Positions 35,700 to 45,203 of a DNA stretch of 64,000 nucleotides are shown here, piece after piece (position 1 is the stretch's first letter; each line of letters begins with the position of its first letter). The stretch is taken from contig NZ_JAVLAT010000001.1 in the NCBI RefSeq assembly GCF_032190615.1, positions 1,620,501-1,684,500 on the forward strand, written 5' to 3'. The DNA is from Brucella pseudogrignonensis. Lineage in GTDB: Bacteria > Pseudomonadota > Alphaproteobacteria > Rhizobiales > Rhizobiaceae. A program made the position numbers and the translations under genes. The notes under the pieces are model-generated. The model was not told where the DNA came from, did no database searches, and saw only the letters and a list, made by a program, of their open reading frames with translations.

Positions 35700-36170
35700 T
35701 TAATTTGGGGCCAAACGCTGCGTAATTTGGCGCTTTAGCCGGTCGCGCACATCACGATAAGCATCCATGATCTGCTCGCGGCTGCCTGTCACAAGCGTTG
35801 GGTCAGGTGTGGGCCAATATTCCACATCAACTGAGAAACCACGCATTTTTTCAAGCACTGTATGATGTGCAAGCGGGGTCAGTGTAATGATCAGGTCGAA
35901 ATAACCATCTGCCAGTTCTTCCAGCCCGCGTGGTTGACGGTCATCAAGCGACAAGCCTTCTTCAACAAGCACAGCATCAACAAAGGGATCGCGCTCGCCG
36001 CGCTGCACGCCGGCGGAAGCAATGAACATATTGGATGGCAACAGTTTTCTGGCAAGAAGTTCGGCAATGGGTGAGCGTATCGCATTCTTTCCGCAGACAA
36101 AAAGCACAGAGGTTGGCCGTTTGGCGGCTTTCACTTCTTCTGATGGTGCAGTCACGTCCTCAATCGGCAT
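35700..36170 (-). CDS. Low-molecular-weight phosphatase family protein (ArsC/LMW-PTP fold)
   Basis: A 156-residue protein with the P-loop VCGKNAIRSP (a CX5RS motif) near residue 25 and a late DP (PTPDPT) that supplies the general acid in LMW tyrosine phosphatases. The canonical second P-loop Cys and Gly are replaced (CGKNAIR instead of CxGNxCR). Arsenate reductase and protein phosphatase functions are both possible. Starts 7 bp after UPF0262, as often in Hyphomicrobiales. Confidence 0.82.
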   Translation of the reverse strand: MPIEDVTAPSEEVKAAKRPTSVLFVCGKNAIRSPIAELLARKLLPSNMFIASAGVQRGERDPFVDAVLVEEGLSLDDRQPRGLEELADGYFDLIITLTPLAHHTVLEKMRGFSVDVEYWPTPDPTLVTGSREQIMDAYRDVRDRLKRQITQRLAPN

Positions 36171-36176
36171 CAAGGA

Positions 36177-36659
36177 TCAGCCCCGCCAGTGCAGCACGCA
36201 AACAAGCGTGAAAAGACGCCGTGCGGTGGTGAAATCGACTTCGATTTTGCCGTTCAAACGGGTTTGCAGAACTTGCGATCCTTCATTATGCAAGCCACGT
36301 CGTCCCATATCGATGGCTTCGATCTTGCTGGGGCTGGCGGAGCGGATCGCTTCATAATAGCTTTCGCAGACCATGAAATAATCGCGCACCACGCGGCGCA
36401 GAGGCGTCAGCGACAGAATGTGAGTCGCAACAGTGTCGTCGTTTTCGCGCATGATCGAAAAAATCAGGCGTGATTCCATCAGCGACAGTTTGAGCTTGTA
36501 GGGACCGCCCACATCGTCGCCGACCGGGTAGAATGTGTTTTCCTCAACCAGATCAAAAATCGCGACCGCGCGTTCATGCTCGACATCAGGCGTCGAGCGT
36601 CCGATGGACTCATCCAGCTCGATGTCGATCAATCGGGCATTAGGAACGCCAGCGGTCAT
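36177..36659 (-). CDS. UPF0262 family protein
   Basis: A 160-residue conserved alphaproteobacterial protein of unknown function, recognised by [24 protein letters not shown] and [13 protein letters not shown]. It follows hisD by 6 bp, so it is co-transcribed with it. Confidence 0.85.
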   Translation of the reverse strand: MTAGVPNARLIDIELDESIGRSTPDVEHERAVAIFDLVEENTFYPVGDDVGGPYKLKLSLMESRLIFSIMRENDDTVATHILSLTPLRRVVRDYFMVCESYYEAIRSASPSKIEAIDMGRRGLHNEGSQVLQTRLNGKIEVDFTTARRLFTLVCVLHWRG

Positions 36660-36665
36660 GATTCC

Positions 36666-37958
36666 TCATAGATTAAGCCGAATGGCGACGGATTGTGCGT
36701 GAGCATCAAGGCCTTCGGCACGGGCAATTTCAATGGCAGCCGGTCCGAGTGCGCGCAGCTGATCGGGGCCGAGCTTCAGAAGCGAGGTGCGCTTCATGTA
36801 ATCCAGAACCGACAGGCCTGACGAGAACCGTGCCGAACGTGCCGTTGGCAAAACGTGGTTGCAGCCGCCGACATAATCGCCGATCACTTCTGGCGTATAA
36901 GCGCCGATAAACACTGAACCAGCATTGCGAATTTTTGGCAAAAGCGCTTCCGGGTCAGCGGTGGCGATTTCAAGATGTTCAGCAGCAATCCGATTGGCCA
37001 GCGGAATGGCCGCTTCAAAATCATCGACCAGAATGACTGCACCAAAATCGCGCCAGCTTGCGGCGGCTGTTTCAGCACGCGGCAAAGTTTTGAGCTGACG
37101 TTCGACGGCTTCTTCGACAGCCTTTGCGAAGGCCTCGTCATTGGTCATCAGGATCGATTGCGCAGCCGTGTCGTGTTCGGCCTGTGCTAGAATGTCTGCG
37201 GCCAGCCAGTCTGGATTGTTGTCCTTGTCGGCAATCACCAGCACTTCCGATGGTCCGGCGATCATGTCGATGCCGACCGTGCCAAACACGATGCGTTTGG
37301 CTGCGGCCACGAAAGCGTTGCCGGGGCCAACAATCTTTGCAACCGGGGCAATGGTCTCTGTGCCATAGGCGAGTGCCGCAACAGCTTGCGCACCGCCAAC
37401 ACGATAGATTTCCGAAACACCGGCCAGACGTGCTGCCACCAGAACCAGCGGGTTCAGCTTGCCATCGGGCGAGGGGACAACCATCACGATGCGCTCGCAG
37501 CCTGCAACCTTTGCTGGCACGGCATTCATCAGCACCGAGCTTGGATAACTTGCCGTGCCGCCCGGAACATAAAGCCCGACCGCTTCGATTGCCGTCCAGC
37601 GCGAACCGAGTTCCACACCAAGTGCATCGGTGTAGCGGTCGTCTTTTGGCAGCTGACGCGCGTGGTGCTTTTCAATGCGCTCATGGGCGAGCTTCAGTGC
37701 CTCGATGGTCGAGGCTGGTGCCTCTTCAAAAGCCGCATCGATTTCAGCTTCCGTCACACGAATGCCGGTCTTCTTCAGATCAATGCGATCAAAACGCTGC
37801 GAATATTCAATCAGTGCAGCATCGCCTTCGCGGCGCACACGATCAACGATGTCGCGCGCAGCACGATCAACATCTTCCGAAACTTCGCGCTTGCCTGTGA
37901 GGAAAGCTGCAAACGTCTGTTCAAAATCAGGATCGTTTTGTCTGAGCGTCGTGGCCAC
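36666..37958 (-). CDS. hisD: Histidinol dehydrogenase
   Basis: A 430-residue zinc enzyme for the last two oxidations of histidine synthesis. VGLYVPGGTASYPSSV, GPGNAFVAAAKR, DILAQAEHDTAAQS (zinc ligands) and the C-terminal ARFSSGLSVLDYMKRTS are diagnostic. It starts with GTG at 37958, with AAAGGA about 8 nt upstream. Separated from other his genes, as is usual in this bacterial order. Confidence 0.97.
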   Translation of the reverse strand: MATTLRQNDPDFEQTFAAFLTGKREVSEDVDRAARDIVDRVRREGDAALIEYSQRFDRIDLKKTGIRVTEAEIDAAFEEAPASTIEALKLAHERIEKHHARQLPKDDRYTDALGVELGSRWTAIEAVGLYVPGGTASYPSSVLMNAVPAKVAGCERIVMVVPSPDGKLNPLVLVAARLAGVSEIYRVGGAQAVAALAYGTETIAPVAKIVGPGNAFVAAAKRIVFGTVGIDMIAGPSEVLVIADKDNNPDWLAADILAQAEHDTAAQSILMTNDEAFAKAVEEAVERQLKTLPRAETAAASWRDFGAVILVDDFEAAIPLANRIAAEHLEIATADPEALLPKIRNAGSVFIGAYTPEVIGDYVGGCNHVLPTARSARFSSGLSVLDYMKRTSLLKLGPDQLRALGPAAIEIARAEGLDAHAQSVAIRLNL

Positions 37959-38023
37959 GCTGGTATTCCTTTAATTATCAGTCATTTTCAGTCTGGGCAA
38001 AGCCCCTATGGTCAAAGCGGCAA

Positions 38024-38476
38024 TCAGGCTTCGTGTTTTGGCACGGAGGCTGTTTCCCATGCTGGACCAAGATCTGTTAGCTGCGCTTCAATGCATTCTA
38101 CATCGAGACGGATAGCGGCATTTGCCGAGAAAGTCAGTTCCAAAGTTCCGGCTGGTGCTTCGCCTGCGATAAAGCGGATAGCCAGCAGCGAAAGAACTTC
38201 TTCGGTTTTCTGCCGGTCAACGCCGCTGCCTTTCACCGCCGTAACGCGATTAAAATGCAAAGCGGTGCGGCGACGCTGATATTGCGGCTTGCGGAACAGC
38301 TTTGGCTTGGCTTTTTCCCACGCGAAACGGTTGAGCGTGAGGACAAAGCGCTTATCCGTCGCCAGATATTGCAGGTCTGATACTTTCAGAACCGCATCCT
38401 GAAGATGGGCGGACAGGACCTGCAAGTCTTCCTCATCCAGCGCCACAAGCTTCAACATTTCCATATCTGGTATCAT
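38024..38476 (-). CDS. DUF2948 family protein
   Basis: A 150-residue conserved protein of unknown function, recognised by LKLVALDEEDLQVLSAHLQD, YLATDKRFVLTLNRFAWE and RRTALHFNRV. The ATG at 38476 has AGGGA close upstream; an ATG at codon 5 is an alternative start. Found between murA and hisD in related genomes. Confidence 0.85.
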   Translation of the reverse strand: MIPDMEMLKLVALDEEDLQVLSAHLQDAVLKVSDLQYLATDKRFVLTLNRFAWEKAKPKLFRKPQYQRRRTALHFNRVTAVKGSGVDRQKTEEVLSLLAIRFIAGEAPAGTLELTFSANAAIRLDVECIEAQLTDLGPAWETASVPKHEA

Positions 38477-38523
38477 TCCCTGCTATTCTCAAAATGATGC
38501 TGGAAGTAACTTTACATGTAGCC

Positions 38524-38556
38524 ACAAAAAAATCGACAGGCTTTTCAGCCTGTTGA
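38524..38556 (-). terminator. Rho-independent terminator upstream of DUF2948 gene
   Basis: On the minus strand ACAGGCT-GAAA-AGCCTGT is followed by CGATTTTTTT. It would stop transcripts coming from murA or the repeat region. Confidence 0.85.
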
Positions 38557-38563
38557 TGAATAA

Positions 38564-38717
38564 GCTAAAGCATGTCGCGGAAAAGTGGGGACCGTCTTCG
38601 CGGGGAAATCAGTCCACTGGACTGATTTCTGATCCCGCTACGATCCGATAACGACAAGCGTAAAAACAAAAAGATAAAGCGTGTCGATCGAATACGATAA
38701 ATTGCGACACGCTTTAG
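38564..38717. repeat. Dispersed intergenic repeat, about 150 bp
   Basis: It begins AAAGCATGTCGCGGAAAAG, shares the GGAAAAGTGGGGACC core with 34357, and ends with AAAGCGTGTCG paired with CGACACGCTTT. An insert AAATCAGTCCACTGGACTGA forms its own palindrome. Confidence 0.7.
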
Positions 38718-38722
38718 GTGCG

Positions 38723-38752
38723 AAAGAAAGGCCGGAAACTGATTTCCGGCTT
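38723..38752 (-). terminator. Terminator of murA
   Basis: On the minus strand GCCGGAAA-TCAG-TTTCCGGC (38750 to 38731) is followed by CTTTCTTTC, 8 bp beyond the murA stop codon. Confidence 0.75.
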
Positions 38753-38760
38753 GTAAATGA

Positions 38761-40053
38761 TTAACCGCTGATGCGTTCGACATTCGCTCCGCAACGCGAG
38801 AGCTTTTCTTCCAGACGTTCAAAGCCACGATCAAGGTGATAGACGCGGTTGACGATGGTTTCGCCTTCGGCTGCAAGCCCAGCGATTACCAGCGAAACTG
38901 AAGCGCGCAGATCGGTTGCCATAACCTGCGCACCCTTGAGGCGCTCGACGCCTTCGACAGTTGCAGTCTGGCCGGACAGCGAAATCTTTGCCCCAAGACG
39001 TGCCAGTTCCTGCACATGCATGAAGCGGTTTTCAAAGATTGTCTCGGTAATATGCGAGGTACCCTTGGCCATTGTCATCAAGCCCATGAACTGTGCCTGA
39101 AGATCGGTTGGGAAGCCGGGGAATGGATCCGTGGTAACATCAACCGGATGAATACCATGGCCATTGCGCACAACGCGAAGACCGCTATTGGTTTCGTTGA
39201 TTTCCGCACCAGCCTTGCGCAGGACATCAAGTGCTGCGGTCAGCTGACTTGCCTCTGCACCTTCGAGCACAACATCACCGCCAGTCATTGCCACAACCAT
39301 GGCATAGGTGCCGGTTTCGATGCGGTCAGGAATGACGCGAACGCGCGCGCCCGACAGACTGGTTACACCCTGAATGTGGATTGTCTCGGTGCCAGCACCC
39401 GTGATTTTTGCACCCATTGCGTTCAGGCAGTCGGCAAGATTGACGACTTCCGGTTCGCGGGCAGGATTCTCGATAATGGTTTCGCCCTTGGCAAGCACCG
39501 CTGCCATCAGCATGACATGGGTTGCACCGACCGAGACTTTCGGGAAGCGATAGCGTGCGCCAACAAGACCACCCTTGGGCGCGCGTGCTTTGGCATAACC
39601 GTTTTCAATGTCGATCTGGGCACCAAGCGCCTGAAGGCACTCAAGCAGCAAATCAACCGGGCGCGTACCAATCGCGCAACCGCCAGGCAGCGATACGGTC
39701 GCTTCGCCCATACGCGCCAGAAGCGGTCCGATAACCCAAAAGCTTGCACGCATCTTGGACACCAGTTCATAAGGCGCGACGGTATCGACAATTGTGCGGG
39801 CCGTGAAATGGATGGTGCGCGAATAGGAACCGTCCTGATGTTCGCGGCGGCCATTGACTGAATAATCAACGCCGTGATTGCCCAAAATACGGATGAGCTG
39901 CTCGACATCGGCGAGGTGTGGCACGTTTTCAAGCGTCAGCGTATCGTCGGTGAGAAGCGAAGCAATCATCAGCGGAAGTGCTGCATTTTTCGCACCAGAG
40001 ATAGGAATGACGCCATTAAGCTTATTGCCGCCGACGATTTTGATGCGATCCAT
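38761..40053 (-). CDS. murA: UDP-N-acetylglucosamine 1-carboxyvinyltransferase MurA
   Basis: A 430-residue enzyme for the first committed step of peptidoglycan synthesis. [20 protein letters not shown] at the N-terminus and [14 protein letters not shown] with the catalytic Cys (near residue 124) are diagnostic. The Cys means it should be of the fosfomycin-sensitive type. Full length. Confidence 0.97.
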   Translation of the reverse strand: MDRIKIVGGNKLNGVIPISGAKNAALPLMIASLLTDDTLTLENVPHLADVEQLIRILGNHGVDYSVNGRREHQDGSYSRTIHFTARTIVDTVAPYELVSKMRASFWVIGPLLARMGEATVSLPGGCAIGTRPVDLLLECLQALGAQIDIENGYAKARAPKGGLVGARYRFPKVSVGATHVMLMAAVLAKGETIIENPAREPEVVNLADCLNAMGAKITGAGTETIHIQGVTSLSGARVRVIPDRIETGTYAMVVAMTGGDVVLEGAEASQLTAALDVLRKAGAEINETNSGLRVVRNGHGIHPVDVTTDPFPGFPTDLQAQFMGLMTMAKGTSHITETIFENRFMHVQELARLGAKISLSGQTATVEGVERLKGAQVMATDLRASVSLVIAGLAAEGETIVNRVYHLDRGFERLEEKLSRCGANVERISG

Positions 40054-40324
40054 GCTGTTTCACCTTCTGGGCCGAAGCCGTTGCCCGGTAATCGATAATT
40101 GCAAAAACTGCGGTCTTGGGACTCGCAGTGTTGCAATATGAAATTGACTGATCCTGCGGCGAAATTACGTCGATCACGAATCATAGTCGTGCAGTGACGC
40201 CAGCAAGAGATTAATTGCGCTTTTATAACAGCTCCTCCCTATCTTCAAGGAAGGCTTCACAACATACGTATTCGCTAAAAAAACAGTTTCTAAAGTTGCA
40301 AATCCTGATTAAGCGCAACAAATC

Positions 40325-40504
40325 TCAATCCTGATCCTGTTTGCCGGCCGTAATGCCGTCATTACGCTCGTCTGCATCGCCCGCTCGCCGGGAGCGCGAC
40401 TGCACTTTGCGGCGCATCAGATTCGCGCGCAGTTGCTCTGCGCGCCGTTTTTCACGCGGGTCCGGTTGGCGCTGCTCGTTGTTTTTGGTGTCTTTTTCAC
40501 TCAT
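40325..40504 (-). CDS. Small highly charged conserved-type protein (59 aa)
   Basis: An ATG at 40504 opens 59 codons: MSEKDTKNNEQRQPDPREKR... continuing with AEQLRANLMRRKVQSRSRRA and an acidic end. It is almost free of hydrophobic residues, with Arg/Lys/Asp/Glu/Gln making up over half, so it is probably disordered or nucleic-acid binding. Similar small proteins next to murA occur, as I recall, in related bacteria. No function is known. The ribosome binding site is weak. Confidence 0.65.
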   Translation of the reverse strand: MSEKDTKNNEQRQPDPREKRRAEQLRANLMRRKVQSRSRRAGDADERNDGITAGKQDQD

Positions 40505-40651
40505 GGGGTCTTTGTACTACGGCGCATTGCCCGCGAAAAGTGGGTTTTATAGCTGCCTTTGGGAGATTTCCACATTATGTCAAAATAATTGCATTTGGTT
40601 GCTTGCGATTTGTGCGATGATGTGTCAGAAGTCCGCCGCGTTCAAGAGAAT

Positions 40652-40726
40652 GCTGCGGTAGCTCAGTGGTAGAGCACTCCATTGGTAATGGAGAGGTCGA
40701 GAGTTCAATCCTCTCTCGCAGCACCA
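40652..40726 (+). tRNA. tRNA-Thr (GGT)
   Basis: The cloverleaf starts GCTGCGG and ends TCGCAGC-A with encoded CCA. The anticodon loop TTGGTAA gives GGT for Thr, and the T-loop is GTTCAATC. Confidence 0.97.
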
Positions 40727-40969
40727 GTTTTTCTCCTTTTTAAGTATAGAGCGCTTTTCAATAATATCTATGAATGTTTATTCGTGTCGTTTCGCGCGCG
40801 ATTTTCTGGCTTTTTAAACTCGATTATTATTGCTGCCATGATATTGTGTGCAATATTCATATAGACTTACAGTAAAAATAGACCAACTTTAGACATTTTT
40901 CGTTTATAGAATAGGTTAATTTATAAAATTAACTTTAAATTTAATGATATATTTGGAGTCTTGTTGTTG
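40727..40969. other. AT-rich spacer between tRNA-Thr and lipoprotein gene
   Basis: About 240 bp markedly richer in A+T than the surrounding core genome (long runs such as TTTATAAAATTAACTTTAAA). No gene is seen. It may hold the lipoprotein promoter and suggests foreign DNA. Confidence 0.5.
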
Positions 40970-41449
40970 ATGAAATTGAATATATTTCTTGTTTGTTTTT
41001 CCGTGTTGTTTGCATCCGGTTGTGTCAGTTCAGGTTCGGCTAGATTGTCGGAGCGTGAGGTGATGGTGCAATCTAGTGCTGACCCTGTTTGTGGAGCGCA
41101 CGGCGCTTTGATCGCTGCACAGAAACAGGCTGCGGTTGAGACCATTAAAGCTGGATATGACAAATACATTGTTTTGGGCGCATCGAGCTCCAACAATGTG
41201 CAAACGCACATTTTACCCGGAGCTACTAAAACGCGTGCTAAAGCTGATTTTGATGATGAGACATTGTCTTATAAAGTCACGACTCGGCATAGGTCCGACA
41301 TTGTCACGACGGGCAGCTTTGATCATGAGTTCATGATACGCATGTTTAGGGAGGGGGAGCCGGGCGCATTTCAAGCAGTTTCTGCAAGAGCCATTCTCGG
41401 TCCTCAATGGATGGAGATTGTGCATACAGGCGTCTTTAACTGCATGTAG
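40970..41449 (+). CDS. Putative lipoprotein, unknown function
   Basis: A 159-residue protein beginning MKLNIFLVCFSVLFASGC. This is a hydrophobic signal with a lipobox (FASGC, Cys18), so it is probably lipid-anchored. After it come VSSGSARLSEREV, a Cys in DPVCGAHGAL, and a C-terminal Cys in GVFNCM; these two could pair. GGAG lies 11 nt before the ATG, and three TTG codons lie between. The codon use is AT-rich, unlike the neighbours. It stands alone between tRNA-Thr and tRNA-Arg. No family recognised. Confidence 0.65.
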   Translation: MKLNIFLVCFSVLFASGCVSSGSARLSEREVMVQSSADPVCGAHGALIAAQKQAAVETIKAGYDKYIVLGASSSNNVQTHILPGATKTRAKADFDDETLSYKVTTRHRSDIVTTGSFDHEFMIRMFREGEPGAFQAVSARAILGPQWMEIVHTGVFNCM

Positions 41450-41529
41450 CGCTATTCATTATTCTCGTCTTCAAATGAATTGATTCTGAGCTGCTACCAC
41501 ATGTGATTGCATTGTAAATATTTGATCGC

Positions 41530-41640
41530 GTTTAGAGCATCTCCAGTTTTCATTGGATCATTAGAGATGCTCTGCCTCTTTGTTTTGCAAGCGCATCTTG
41601 TTCCGAAAACCGTTTCACACTTTTCGGGATGCGCTCTAGC
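41530..41640. repeat. Dispersed palindromic repeat, inverted copy
   Basis: The left part has TTTAGAGCATCTC paired with GAGATGCTCT (ending about 41573). The right part, 41587-41639, read on the minus strand, gives TAGAGCGCATCCCGAAAAGT then AAACGGTTTTCGG, nearly identical to 17109-17150. Confidence 0.8.
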
Positions 41641-41793
41641 AGTTTTCAGATTGGGAAAATAAACGTGGCGCTTCTAGCTTATCTATCAAACGTAAATGAC
41701 GTTCAAAGCTGTTACCGATAGAAATTCAGGATGTTTTTAAGGTAAATAAAACAATCGTTTTAACTATTGAACGATATGTTTTTAAAGAGAAAA

Positions 41794-41870
41794 TGGCGCA
41801 CCCGAAAGGATTCGAACCTCTGACCCCCAGATTCGTAGTCTGGTGCTCTATCCAGCTGAGCTACGGGTGC
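41794..41870 (-). tRNA. tRNA-Arg (ACG)
   Basis: Minus-strand cloverleaf starting GCACCCG and ending CGGGTGC-G with encoded CCA (41794-41796). The anticodon loop CTACGAA gives ACG for Arg. 77 nt with CCA. Confidence 0.97.
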
Positions 41871-42103
41871 TTGCCTGTGTGCCGCGTCGTCTGCGGCGAT
41901 GGGCGGTTGATAATCGGACCCATGGCTAAATGCAAGCGCCTTCTTGGAAAAAAATGCGCTTATGTGAAGTTTTCTTTACAAGCCGCGGTTTTCCGGGCTT
42001 TTTCAAACCCTTCGCAGCTGGGGAAAACCCGTATTGCGCGCCGGAAATATTCAAATCAGCTGATGAAACCCTCTTCATTGAGGGAATCATGCTGCAAAAT
42101 TTT

Positions 42104-43672
42104 CTAAATAGCGCCGTTTGCGTGCTGGTTAGGGCGTCTTTCGTTCATGTGCGGCAAGTCGGGGAGACGAATCTCGAAATGTGCGCCGATGGGGCGATCT
42201 TCACGTAACTCGATTGTACCGCCATGGGCGCGGACCAGTTCTTGGGCAATCGCGAGCCCCAAGCCAGTCCCGTCGCTACGTGTTGAGCCTTTGAAGGCCT
42301 TAAATAGGTGGTCGCGTGCTTTTTGTGGCAGGCCGGGGCCGGTGTCCTCAACACCGATGATCGCCGTGGTCCCGATACGACCTGCAGAAAGGGTCAGGCG
42401 CTTGACGGTGGCAACATCGCTGGTGTGGTCGCGCTCCATTGCCTGCACCGAATTGCGGCATAAATTACAAAGCACACGGAACAGCTGCTCGGAATCAGCG
42501 TCGAGTTCGAAATCCTCCGCTATCAGGTTTTCAAATTCGATTCCGGGATGCTGGCTGAGATTGAGTGTCTCCTGAACATCAAGAACAACAGCATGAAGCT
42601 GGATACGGCGCGGCGTTGGTGGCAGTTCCTGCGAGCGCCCATAAGCCATCACGCTCTCGGAATAACTGATCGCACGGCTAAGCGTGTGAATAAGCTTCGG
42701 CGCAAAACGTTTGACTGCCGGGTCTTGCGTGTCCGCGAGCCGATCAGACATCAATTGCGCTGAAGCAAGGATATTGCGCATGTCGTGGTTGATCTTGGAA
42801 ACGGCGAGACCCAAATCAGCGAGATGTTTTTGTTCTTTCAACGTGCGTTGCAAATCTGCCTGAATATGGGCGATCTGACGCTGAGCCACACCGAACTCGT
42901 CTTTGCGATCTTCTGGAACCAGGATCTTGGTTGGATTGTCAGGCGATAACGCAAAGTCGATCATGTTGCGATGCATCAGGCGGACAGGCCTCAGCAGCAT
43001 TTCATGGATGATGAGATAGATAAGGCTCGCCGCAATAATGGAGATGAGCAACGAGATGAGAGCGACGTTACTCGCATAACTGAGCATCGCATGGCGAAGC
43101 GGTGCGTCAGATGTGACGATTTCAATAATCTGCCCTGATGGGTCGTTGGGTGGAACCGATCCATAAATTCGTAAAGTCCGGTCGCCGCCATTAAACAGTG
43201 TGCCAAAGGCATCCCAGATGGCAGCCGCTTCGCTGATATTATTAAGATCAATCACCTGATCGATCGGGCCAGGCATGTCGCTCATAGCAAGCAGGTTAGA
43301 GGCACCAGCATTTCGCAGGGCAATCGCTTTGGTGCCGGTGGCAAGCAGAACCTTGTCCTGCACTTCACGCGGAATATCGATATTGCCGCTGGCAACCAGC
43401 ACTTCGCTGACTGCTTCCACCGTATCAAGACGTGCGTTCATCCAGCGCACGCGCATGTTGGCCACAGATGGCACAAAAATCAGAACTTCGGCAATCAGAA
43501 CGGCAAGTGCCGTTAAGATAAGAAGTTTGCTGGACAGGCGGTTACGCCAGCGCAGCCGGGTAAACTGTTTGGGCGATGTATTATCGTCTTGTGCTGAGGC
43601 CATAGCCGGTGCACGCGCAGCAATCTCTGCTGCAACTCCACCGGATTCCATGGTCTTTTCTATGGCCGTCAT
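42104..43672 (-). CDS. Membrane sensor histidine kinase
   Basis: About 522 residues. There is a cytosolic N-terminal tail, TM1 near residues 45-70 (LLILTALAVLIAEVLIFV), a periplasmic sensing region of about 120 residues, TM2 near 195-220 (ALISLLISIIAASLIYLII), a HAMP-like linker and the H-box INHDMRN. The N-box is CNLCRNSVQAM, followed by VEDTGPGLP and GTGLGLAIAQ. No response regulator lies beside it. It is divergent from the RND pump. The start is the ATG at 43672; a GTG two codons earlier is in frame. Confidence 0.88.
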   Translation of the reverse strand: MTAIEKTMESGGVAAEIAARAPAMASAQDDNTSPKQFTRLRWRNRLSSKLLILTALAVLIAEVLIFVPSVANMRVRWMNARLDTVEAVSEVLVASGNIDIPREVQDKVLLATGTKAIALRNAGASNLLAMSDMPGPIDQVIDLNNISEAAAIWDAFGTLFNGGDRTLRIYGSVPPNDPSGQIIEIVTSDAPLRHAMLSYASNVALISLLISIIAASLIYLIIHEMLLRPVRLMHRNMIDFALSPDNPTKILVPEDRKDEFGVAQRQIAHIQADLQRTLKEQKHLADLGLAVSKINHDMRNILASAQLMSDRLADTQDPAVKRFAPKLIHTLSRAISYSESVMAYGRSQELPPTPRRIQLHAVVLDVQETLNLSQHPGIEFENLIAEDFELDADSEQLFRVLCNLCRNSVQAMERDHTSDVATVKRLTLSAGRIGTTAIIGVEDTGPGLPQKARDHLFKAFKGSTRSDGTGLGLAIAQELVRAHGGTIELREDRPIGAHFEIRLPDLPHMNERRPNQHANGAI

Positions 43673-44054
43673 ACGCACAATCCATATCGACGGATTGTTC
43701 GCAGGAGATGCAACATTCCATCAGGGGAGTTTCTGAATGAATAATATCGTTACAAATGTTGCCATCTATATATGCCTGCAAAAGATAATTCCAACGGCAA
43801 TTGCGGTTCCAAGTTTAAACAATCTGGTTCTGGAGCATTGTCAGCATTACCGAAATTTAACTCGACGTGCTGAATCGCCACGTGCAAAATCACAAATGGG
43901 AAAATCCGTGATGATGCAGCTTGTGCATGGCGATGCAACCTATTGGCGTGATCATCATTTAGATACGCTTTGCGGGTATAAGCTGCGAGCATGAATATGA
44001 ATATTTAATCAGATGCCTTTCGAAGCACTCGATAGCGCTCTGTCGGAGAGTTGA
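43673..44054. other. Divergent intergenic region between histidine kinase and RND genes
   Basis: About 380 bp. GGAGAGTTGA serves as the ribosome binding site for the adaptor gene. I see no strong operator palindrome, RNA gene or coding frame that I can defend. Confidence 0.4.
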
Positions 44055-45194
44055 ATGAAGTCGTGGAAGCAGATTGTTTTGTGCCTGCTTATAATCGGAG
44101 CTGCCGCAGGCGGCTGGTATCTCTATAACAACAAAGACTCTTCAACACAGACTGCTTCAGGCAACAACGCTCCCACACAGCAATCGCATGGCGGTTCCGG
44201 TGCCCGTCCGGCGCCTCTTGTTGTGGTGGAGCCAGCAGGCGAGGAAACAATCAACAGTCGCCTGACTGCGATTGGTTCGGCGCGCGCGTTGAGTACGGTT
44301 TCGGTCACGCCCTATTCCAGCGGTAATATGAAAGAACTGCTGGTCAAAGCGGGTGACGTCATCAAGGTGGATGACCCGATTGCAATTCTGGACAATGAAA
44401 CAGAGACAATCGCGGTTAGCAAAGCGCAGATTGCGCTCAAAGATGCGGAAGCCGCACGGGATCGTATCACGCGATTGCGCGCTACCAACACGGCAACGGT
44501 CGTTCAGGAAGTGGAAGCGGATCTCGCTCTGGCCAATGCAAAACTGGCCCTTGAAGATGCGCAGCTGGCGTTGAACCGTCGCACGGTACGTGCGCCGATT
44601 TCCGGCGTGGTTGGCATTCTCCCGGTCAATGCAGGCAATTATGTTACGGCGCAAACGTCGATTGCGCGCATTGATGACCGTTCGAAAGTGTTGATTGATA
44701 TCTGGGTACCGGAACGTTTTGCACCACAAATCAAGGTGGGTCAGCCACTGACCGCTGAGTCTACCGCTTTCCCTGGCGTGCGCTATCAGGGGACGATCAA
44801 TGCGGTTGATAACATGCTTGATGAGGCAAGTCGCACACTGCATGTGCGGGCTGAAGTCAACAATGACGATGATCGACTGCGCGCAGGTATGTCGTTTACA
44901 GTGACGCTTCTCTTCCCCGGTGACAGTTATCCCGCTGTCGATCCTCTGGCCATTCAATGGGGCGCTGACGGTTCCTATGTCTGGCGTGTGGAGGATGGCA
45001 AAGCAAAGAAAGTCCCGGCTCGCATCGTGCAGCGCAACGCCGCCAGTATCCTGATCGACGGTGCGGTTAAAGAAGGCGATATGATCGTGACACAGGGTGT
45101 GCAAACCGTTCGTGACGACGCGCCGGTGCGCGTGCAGAATGCGCAAGGGACCGCTTATGCTGATCCATCCGCCAAAAGCCGCGTTGCAGGGTGA
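44055..45194 (+). CDS. RND efflux periplasmic adaptor (membrane fusion protein)
   Basis: A 379-residue protein anchored by one N-terminal helix (IVLCLLIIGAAAGGWYLY). A Ser/Gln/Gly-rich linker, a lipoyl half-motif (VKAGDVIKVDDPIAILDN), an alpha-hairpin coiled coil (about 120-165), the second lipoyl half (RAPISGVVGILPVNAGNYV) and a beta-barrel/membrane-proximal domain follow. It is 9 bp ahead of the RND pump gene and forms a drug or metabolite efflux pair with it. Confidence 0.92.
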   Translation: MKSWKQIVLCLLIIGAAAGGWYLYNNKDSSTQTASGNNAPTQQSHGGSGARPAPLVVVEPAGEETINSRLTAIGSARALSTVSVTPYSSGNMKELLVKAGDVIKVDDPIAILDNETETIAVSKAQIALKDAEAARDRITRLRATNTATVVQEVEADLALANAKLALEDAQLALNRRTVRAPISGVVGILPVNAGNYVTAQTSIARIDDRSKVLIDIWVPERFAPQIKVGQPLTAESTAFPGVRYQGTINAVDNMLDEASRTLHVRAEVNNDDDRLRAGMSFTVTLLFPGDSYPAVDPLAIQWGADGSYVWRVEDGKAKKVPARIVQRNAASILIDGAVKEGDMIVTQGVQTVRDDAPVRVQNAQGTAYADPSAKSRVAG

Positions 45195-45203
45195 GGATAA
45201 AGC

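Noticed and set aside
43737..43994. Overlapping 80-85-codon frames in the histidine kinase/RND intergenic region
   Set aside because: Neither strand's frame has a ribosome binding site or protein-like composition, and they lie across the expected promoter region.
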